64,000 nt of DNA, from contig CP136064.1 in NCBI GenBank assembly GCA_032622095.1, positions 248,651,827-248,715,826 of the forward strand, in the 5' to 3' direction. The notes beneath the pieces were generated by a model that was not told where the DNA came from, did not search any database, and was given only the letters and a program-made list of their open reading frames with translations. The translations under genes were made by a program, and so were the position numbers. Of this stretch, positions 57,661-64,000 are shown piece after piece. Every line of letters begins with the position of its first letter. Position 1 is the stretch's first letter. This DNA comes from Siphonodentalium dalli (Eukaryota; Mollusca; Scaphopoda; Gadilida; Siphonodentaliidae).

Positions 57661-59478
57661 CAGGAGTGTAAACTGGCAATCAATTTGTCCCACGATATGT
57701 TTTACGGGCTAACATGATCACAGGATCAGAAACTTTCGTACTAACTTGTGCATGTTGAATGATCCCTTACCCATTTCGGTTTTCATCCTTTGCCCTACTT
57801 TAATTCTTCAGATGTGCTTGCCTTCCTCGCATGTTAATTTTGTTTCCGTTTTTATTTTCGACCACCCGGACACCAGATATATTGGAGGAAGGGTACCATG
57901 ACCTACATGTGTATAACAATGACGCGTAAACAATCTAGTCTGAAACAATAACCAGAAGGAAATGCTGTAGTCTGCATATGGTATTAGTAATCGTCTGTAT
58001 ATCGACATAATTGGAGAGGCTGATCACTATAGTCTTTAAACTTGTGATCCAATCTCTTTTCCACTTACGGTATATCAAAAACAATTTCGTTAATTTACCA
58101 CAGTGTTGCAGCTAAAGGTGTGTTTAAAACAAAAAAGATCGACCAACAAGTATCAAACAATTGTCACAACAAAAATGAAAATTGAATACCGGAGTTTGGT
58201 TGATGCTGGCTACTGCAAAACACATACCTTCCCGTGACGGCATATCATGGAATTGTAAGGGTACAGGTACGCAAAAAACGACATTCGGGTTTGCTGTGCG
58301 ACAAATATAATTTCAAACAAAATGGGGTTCAGTACTCACCCAAATTGTACGATATATGTATCAGAAAATATAACACACCGTACAATCTGAAGACCATACC
58401 GTATATTAGGTATAAACAAGTCAATGACATTCGCGGAATCAGACTATTTTCTTTCTCCTATACATAAACCAACGCGCATCCGAGTATGTTTAGCACGTGA
58501 CGCCTGCTCTTAACTCTTGGTCCATGTTTTGCTATTCTACATACGTGCAAATCACGTGGATGTTTTACTATACAGCCGTCTGCCTTCCTCTGGATCTTGC
58601 ATCATCTAGACGTTGCAAATGCAAACTCAATTCTCTTAGATTTGCACGTCGGGCTTCAATGATACTTTCGGTTTGAGAAATGACCTACTCGGAGATATCA
58701 GCTATTGTATGGTATTTCTAATGTACCTTCAGTATTCTCCTGTCTTTCGTTCCTCTATATTCACCTCATATCAGCTTGTTGACATATTCTATGCAGTGTA
58801 GTATTATATAAGTCGTTTGTTCATCTATATCCTATATGTACTATGGATATTTCTTTTCTATTTTAGATATCTATATTATCAGAGATATGAATTATTGTAT
58901 GAAACTATATCTACCTTCTTCGATATTCGCTTACTGTCGTTCCTGTATATTCACTCACCTTCTCATATCAGATTGTTGAAATTATTTGTGATGCAGTATC
59001 ATATATCTTTATATCCTAGTTTCATTCTATTATCTATACCACGTGTACATTGTATATTCTATGATACAATTGCTGTTCCTCGAGAAATATATGGTTTCAT
59101 ATTGATGTACAATGGTTACAAAATGTTCTTCTTACGTCGGACCTCACTTCTCAAAACTATTGCCGGTAACATATGTATGTATGTATCTATGTGGGAATTA
59201 TAATTTTGTCCAGCTTTATATATATTCATAAAATACACGTGTGTTATGGCCATTTTCTTATGTAGATTATACATGAGGCTACCACTATTACCCCTTAGAA
59301 TCCGAAATTCGGCTTTACAAAGACACGAAATCAATGATTCAGTTTACGGATTTGGAGAAAAACAACATTGCATGGTGTTAATTTAAAACACAATAACATG
59401 GCTATTCCCCCAATATATTTAGAGTAATTCACTGAGCGTGTTGGTCAATCTAGGAGATTTCACAGTGTTGGAGATAAC

Positions 59479-59650
59479 AGAGGCCCAAACTGTTTACTGT
59501 TTCATGGTGTATGTGTATACATAGGCCCAAACTGGTTACCGTATTATGTGTATAATTGTATATAGGCCCAAACTGGTTACCATATCATGGTGTATGTTGT
59601 GTATATATAGGCCCAAACTGGTTATTGTATCGTGGTGGATGTATATGGGA
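59479..59650. repeat. Tandem repeat, about 45-bp unit, 4 copies
   Basis: AGGCCCAAACTGGTTACC followed by GTATCATGGTGTATGTGTAT recurs four times with indels. Confidence 0.85.
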
Positions 59651-60459
59651 AACGAATTGCGTTACTTCAGTGATCTTTATACTGAGCTTAGAATATTAAT
59701 ATCTATGTATTTACTCGTATTGGGAACCGCAAGATTGTGATTAATATGAAGTAATATGTCTGAAATTGTTTAATTTAGCTGTAAACGGCATCCAGGAATA
59801 CAGTTAGAATCCGTCGCACACACGGAATCCGGCGTACGATATACGGGGGTGGTAGCCTCGAAATGATGATACATAGTATCTGGTAACTTTCCCAACCAAC
59901 AAGCTATATGAATAAATGGCTTCTTTTGGATCCATTATCATCGTAAACTTTTCTGTATGAATATATAGTGATGTTACCAAAAACCGTATACAATGCCTTG
60001 TAGAGAAACCAAAACCAAATTGTGAGACCGTAACTTCTAGCACTCCACCAAGCCAGTCCCATGCTTTACAAGCCCATGTTGATACATGTCCGTTATAGTT
60101 CCCCGGAATATCGAAACATGTTCAAGAATATGTCGCTTTAAAGGGGGGCTGTAATATTCGCCTACATTTCTTGTCTCTTTTATTCAAACATCCAAATTTA
60201 TGACAGGAGTTTTCTGTGAAAGATTGTTGTTTGACACTGTATTATCTAACAACTTATGTTTTAATCTCTATTCAAGCAGAAGTTGGTCCAGTATGTATTG
60301 TTGCATCTTTTGGCACCCAGACATAGTTTTGTCTGATAGATAGACTATCGATATTCATTGTCTATAGTGTATAGCACAGTTTCTGCGTTTCGTTACTGAT
60401 AACTCTTGCCTTCTTCAGTTCAATATTTGTTCAGAATAACGTATATAGGTGTTTTGCAG

Positions 60460-61035
60460 ATCCAGAGAAGGCAGACATTGCTTTCGTGCTTCATGCTTCA
60501 ACGCGTGTGAAACCGAATGTATTCAAAAAGAAGTTACTACTGTTTTTCATCAGACTGCTATCTAAAGCGAAGAAAGACAATGGAGCCTTGAGAGTTGCGT
60601 TTGTGACATACTCGGATACCGCACAGGTCGTATTCAAACTCGATGAATACTCGAACGTGAAAAAAATATCGAAACTATTAAAAAATATTCCACCTTCCGT
60701 GCGCTCGGAGAAAGCCAATGTGTTGTCAGCGCTTACCACGCTGCGCAGGGATATATTCAACGTCACAAATGGCGATAGATTAGGGGCTCCCAATGGGGTC
60801 ATACTATTATCCGACACATCATCCAAGGTTAGCAAGAGGATGGTACGTCAGATTTCCAAAGAGATGCAAAAAGAGGGCGTAAAGTTTTTCGGCATTGGAC
60901 TCAAAAGAATGAAGAAATCGGAATTGAAAGCAATTGTCAGCAAACCAAAGACATTACATTCCAGGAAATTAAAAAAGTATACTGACTTGAACAAGCCTGA
61001 GTTGTTCCAAGCTATCGGCAAAGTCTTCCCAATAT
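60460..61035 (+). CDS. vWA domain 7 exon (D7), degenerate MIDAS, basic
   Basis: A phase 1-1 exon of 576 nt between GTTTTGCAG and GTAAGTAT. It reads NPEKADIAFVLHASTRV, LLLFFIRLLSKAKKDNGAL, RVAFVTYSDTAQVVFKL, VLSALTTLRRDIF, GVILLSDTSSK and VKFFGIGLKRMKKSELKAI, one complete vWA fold. The first MIDAS segment is HASTR instead of DxSxS, while LSDT keeps the loop-3 Asp. Lys/Arg are abundant, unlike D3-D6. There is no cysteine within the exon. Metal binding is unlikely; a charge-based ligand is possible but is inference. Confidence 0.91.
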
Positions 61036-61380
61036 GTAAGTATCTCCAGTTTAGATAAACGCCATGGTTCATCCTGGAACTGTCCACACCCTAAACAAAC
61101 AAAAATGGCCGTTGGTTGGCCAATAGGGTGGTTCATTTAATTTTTTACACCTTTAATCCAACAATTTCGCACCGCATGTTTCCACAATTGCAGTTCTTTT
61201 GATGAAATATTTCATCAAGTTGTACATTCAGAATATTAACAGTAGTTGATTTATTCTAACGTGCATGGCATGGTAGGTGATGGTTGAGACTCTTTTCAAT
61301 ATTTGTCTGGCGTAAATGAAATATTAATGATTGCCGAAGATGAAGTCAGCTGTTAGATGACATTTTGTGCCTTTACTAAC

Positions 61381-61640
61381 CCGTTCATGGCGGGGGCCTC
61401 GCTGGTGCAACATCAAAGATAATGTGCCAGTACATTATCTTATATATGCAAGTCTCCCACAGTGAGCCTCGCATATATAATAGTATCCACTGGCTTACGA
61501 TGTGAAGCTAAATATTGTTAGGTCAATGTATTCTCTTATATATGCGAGGCTATATAAGGGAGACTCGCATAAATATAAGAATATGCATTGGCACAGGGTT
61601 TTCGCAAAACTTCAGGAAGCTCCAGTCATGGATGGGTTAG
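61381..61640. mobile_element. MITE, family C
   Basis: Left CCCGTTCATGGCGGGGGCCT; right GAAGCTCCAGTCATGGATGG then GTTAG. Two palindromes (about 61,422-61,496 and 61,522-61,597) carry the GTGCCAGTACATTATCTTAT / ATGCATTGGCACAG core. The flanking TTAA has decayed to CTAA and TTAG. Confidence 0.75.
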
Positions 61641-61918
61641 CTGTGGATAATGAATTAGGAACTCCGATCACGATATATCTGTCATCGTGAGTAATTACTT
61701 TAAGATAACAAGAGAACATTTTATTATGAGAGTTCCAAAAACAACTGAGGCGTATGCTTAACGAGCAGAATTTGTTTACAATATGTGCCATCAAAAGACT
61801 ACAATATGCCATGATATCGGTAATAAAATTTAATTGCACATTTTTGTCTTAGACTCTTAGTAGTGCATTTGTACGCGTGTTGAACATTGTGGTGCATTCT
61901 GTATGAACTGAATCTTAA

Positions 61919-62187
61919 CCCTTTCTATTCTAAATGGATTCTCCCATTCAGTTATAAAAGTATACAATGGAACGGTCTTTACTATATTTTAGAGGGGTGT
62001 CCAGCTAATAAAAGCAGACGGCACACAGAATAACAGATAGTACAAGAGTAGAATTATTAATATTCATTGGTGGGAAATGTTCAGATAACAAGTTCAAAAA
62101 ACGATCGGTGGTCATTTGTTGTACTTATTATCTGAACATTTCCAAATAAAGGAACTACTCGTCAATAAATATTTAGTATAGAAAGGG
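61919..62187. mobile_element. MITE, family B, complete
   Basis: TTAA (61,915-61,918), CCCTTTCTATTCTAAATGG; right TTTAGTATAGAAAGGG with TTGA. The interior has GGGAAATGTTCAGATAACAA paired with TTATCTGAACATTTCC. Confidence 0.84.
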
Positions 62188-62365
62188 TTGACTTAAGAAC
62201 CCGATATCGGGGTGCATTGTGGATAGTCTGTAATGAGTATGTTGATTTGATTCATTGTGTTATGTAGATCAGTCAGTGGGTGTATATGTAGATATGTGAG
62301 AGATACCTTGCATCTCGTCATGAGTGTTTGATGCATGTTATTTATTGTCTTTTGATTACTTGCAG

Positions 62366-62389
62366 TCGAAGGAGCGTCGACACGTGGAG
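62366..62389 (+). CDS. Micro-exon D (24 nt), linker between D7 and D8
   Basis: Between TGATTACTTGCAG and GTGAGTCA. Reads FEGASTRG across its junctions; phase 1-1. It is the shortest exon called. Phase agreement and near-consensus splice sites support it, but 24 nt is small enough for chance. Confidence 0.55.
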
Positions 62390-62832
62390 GTGAGTCATGT
62401 AAAACAATTGATATGCGAAACTCTGTTTGCGTTAAACCGAATCTGATAAACAGTCGAACATATTCGCATCGCATTACGCGCAGTCTATTTTATTTCGAAG
62501 TTCGTATTCAAAGCAAACGTATTGATAATGTTCATATGGTTCCCACATGTCACCTTGCGCTATGGTATGGACACTCGAAGAATGAAATTAGGAGTGAGAC
62601 CAACAACTTTATCATCATATTCACATTTAGTAGTGTCAGTATATAGCAGTAACAACTCTCTCAGTTTAAAGCAAGATTGTGCATGTATTAAGTCACGTAA
62701 TTTCCAATCAAATTCCAGTTCTCATATATTGCCCCTGGGCAAATATAGTGACGTTGGTACATGTATTCTAACACAACAATAAATTTTATTTCTACCTAGC
62801 ATTAAGTAAATGCTATTTGTCAATGACATGCA

Positions 62833-62900
62833 AACAAAACACGCTCCTATCTATACCCAACACGCTCCTATCTATACCTACACGCTCCTATCTATACCCA
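62833..62900. repeat. Short tandem repeat, about 20-bp unit, 3 copies, before the D8 acceptor
   Basis: ACACGCTCCTATCTATACC is repeated three times immediately upstream of CATGTTTCTTTCAG, making a pyrimidine-rich region just 5' of the D8 splice site. Confidence 0.9.
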
Positions 62901-62912
62901 TGTTTCTTTCAG

Positions 62913-63476
62913 GGCACGATCTGGCTATTGTATTGAACTTGCATATCCGGTTTAAGTCGGCAATGCTGAAGAATGCCGTTTTTCCATTCCTGAAAAATAT
63001 ACTTGAAGACGCTAGTATAGATTCCGGACTCGTGCGCGTTGCTCTTGTGACATATACGGATGAACCACAGATAGTGTTCAATTTCCACAAACGTATGTCA
63101 AAGAAAGATGTACTACGCGAAATTGATAGACTTCCAAGAAATGTGAGGACCAAGGCAGCTAGTCCGGCGAAAGCATTGGATTTACTGAGGACGAGGCTTT
63201 TCACCGCCTCAGAAGGGTCAAGACCAGGCGCGGATAAATCTGTAGTCTTTGTGACGACAAGTTCAAGTACTAACATAAAGGCCCTAACTAAAGCCGCCAC
63301 ACAGCTAAAAGATTCTGGAGTTACGGTATATACTGTAGGCTACAAGGGTGCTAAAAAGAAGCAGATCATGGCTATCGCAAGCAAGCCAGCAAAGAAGTAT
63401 TTAAAGCAAATCAAGAGCATCGCGGAATTCAAGTCTGTGAAAAACCAAGAGGCCGTAAAAATGGCCTTACCGGCTT
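62913..63476 (+). CDS. vWA domain 8 exon (D8), degenerate MIDAS, strongly basic
   Basis: A phase 1-1 exon of 564 nt between GTTTCTTTCAG and GTAAGTAT. It reads GHDLAIVLNLHIRFKSAM, FPFLKNILEDASIDSGLVR, VALVTYTDEPQIVFNFH, ALDLLRTRLFTASEG, SVVFVTTSSSTNIKAL and GVTVYTVGYKGAKKKQIMA. None of the three MIDAS segments is intact (NLHIR; VTTSS). I count about 33 Lys+Arg against 15 Asp+Glu. The last codon is split, so at least one more exon must follow beyond 64,000; the gene is incomplete here. The frame upstream of the acceptor is open only because the 20-bp repeats lack stops. Confidence 0.9.
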
Positions 63477-64000
63477 GTAAGTATTCAGAATATATCGTTA
63501 TCCAAGACTATTTGTATAATAAAGTAGATAAAGTTTATATCACTTCTGATGCCGCATATTCTAAATATGTAGCTCTATATTCTACGTTCCATTCAAAATA
63601 GGCCAACAAATGGTAGTCGGAACTGAAAATACTCTAACCTTTTAATTGATCAATATGTTCTCCCATTCGGTTATGTAATTGATTTGTTTAAACATATTTA
63701 TTTCTCGAAATCATGCACACGAATTAACACAACTGTACAATATAATAGAAAGACAATAATATTAGAGAATGGGATTTGGCAGAAAGCATGACACTTATAT
63801 CAGTCATATCCCCTTATTTGACATTCACATTTGGTGTCTTGATTCTTCGTAATGTTCTTTTTCCAGTTCGGTTTTGCATCCATGTTCGATTATTCTATCT
63901 GGGGCATAGACAATCACACAGTAACCTATAATAATGAAAACTGTTGGGCAGTTATGTAATTGGAACCATTTATTAATTATTAGGAGGTGTATCTCGTTAG
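63477..64000 (+). other. Start of intron 13 (cut by the window edge)
   Basis: Begins GTAAGTAT. No further exon with a phase 1 acceptor is visible before the window ends. Confidence 0.6.

Larger units (their letters stand above)
55831..60459 (+). other. Intron 10 (4.6 kb)
   Basis: Bounded by GTAAGTAG and TTTTGCAG. It contains an inverted repeat at 57,165-57,660 and a tandem repeat at 59,479-59,650. 55,840-57,160 and 57,670-59,470 show no supported exon or element. Confidence 0.6.
61036..62365 (+). other. Intron 11 (1.3 kb)
   Basis: Bounded by GTAAGTAT and ACTTGCAG. It contains a family C and a family B MITE (listed separately). Confidence 0.62.

Noticed and set aside
58817-59203. 128-codon Tyr/Leu/Phe-rich plus-strand frame
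   Set aside because: Low-complexity AT-rich intron sequence; no recognised family and no matching splice sites.
1-64000. tRNA, rRNA or CRISPR arrays
   Set aside because: I saw no cloverleaf with A/B boxes, no rRNA motifs, and the tandem arrays lack unique spacers; this is eukaryotic DNA.

Overview
This is a window of metazoan nuclear DNA. It is AT-rich, intron-rich and densely packed with short inverted-repeat elements. The one gene I can support encodes a secreted protein built from tandem von Willebrand factor A (vWA) domains, an architecture typical of extracellular matrix proteins. Together with the retrotransposon type and repeat landscape this suggests a lophotrochozoan invertebrate, perhaps a mollusc, but nothing in the sequence fixes the species.

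Layout. Positions 1-15,229 hold no gene I can support. They carry minisatellites, miniature inverted-repeat elements (MITEs), a decayed non-LTR retrotransposon (about 8.65-10.93 kb, minus strand) and a large foldback element (10.94-12.33 kb). At 15,241 a signal-peptide exon opens a plus-strand gene that runs off the right edge. I find 13 coding exons: the signal exon; eight vWA exons (D1 22,884; D2 34,539; D3 44,339; D4 47,120; D5 49,567; D6 52,393; D7 60,460; D8 62,913); and four micro-exons of 24-51 nt between D1/D2, D2/D3, D6/D7 and D7/D8. Every intron is in phase 1 and every exon after the first is a multiple of three, so all 13 join in one open frame of about 1,633 codons that is still open at the window edge.

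The domains fall into groups. D3-D6 are recent tandem duplicates with (mostly) intact metal-binding MIDAS motifs; D5 has lost the first MIDAS aspartate through one apparent base change. D1, D2, D7 and D8 are strongly diverged, lack a full MIDAS, and D7 and D8 are rich in lysine and arginine. A terminal cysteine pair is present in D1 and D3 and jointly absent in D4-D6. I infer a modular extracellular scaffold with a metal-binding centre flanked by non-metal domains, the distal ones basic.

The introns hold most of the rest: a 33-bp minisatellite that runs directly into the 3' splice site of the first micro-exon, an 84-bp/421-bp higher-order satellite between D3 and D4, tandem intron duplications, and several MITE families. 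Three or more MITE families with different termini share one nested palindromic core and insert at TTAA; one copy has a paralogous empty site inside the window. A separate family has a perfect 8-bp target duplication. All calls come from reading the sequence; no database search was run.
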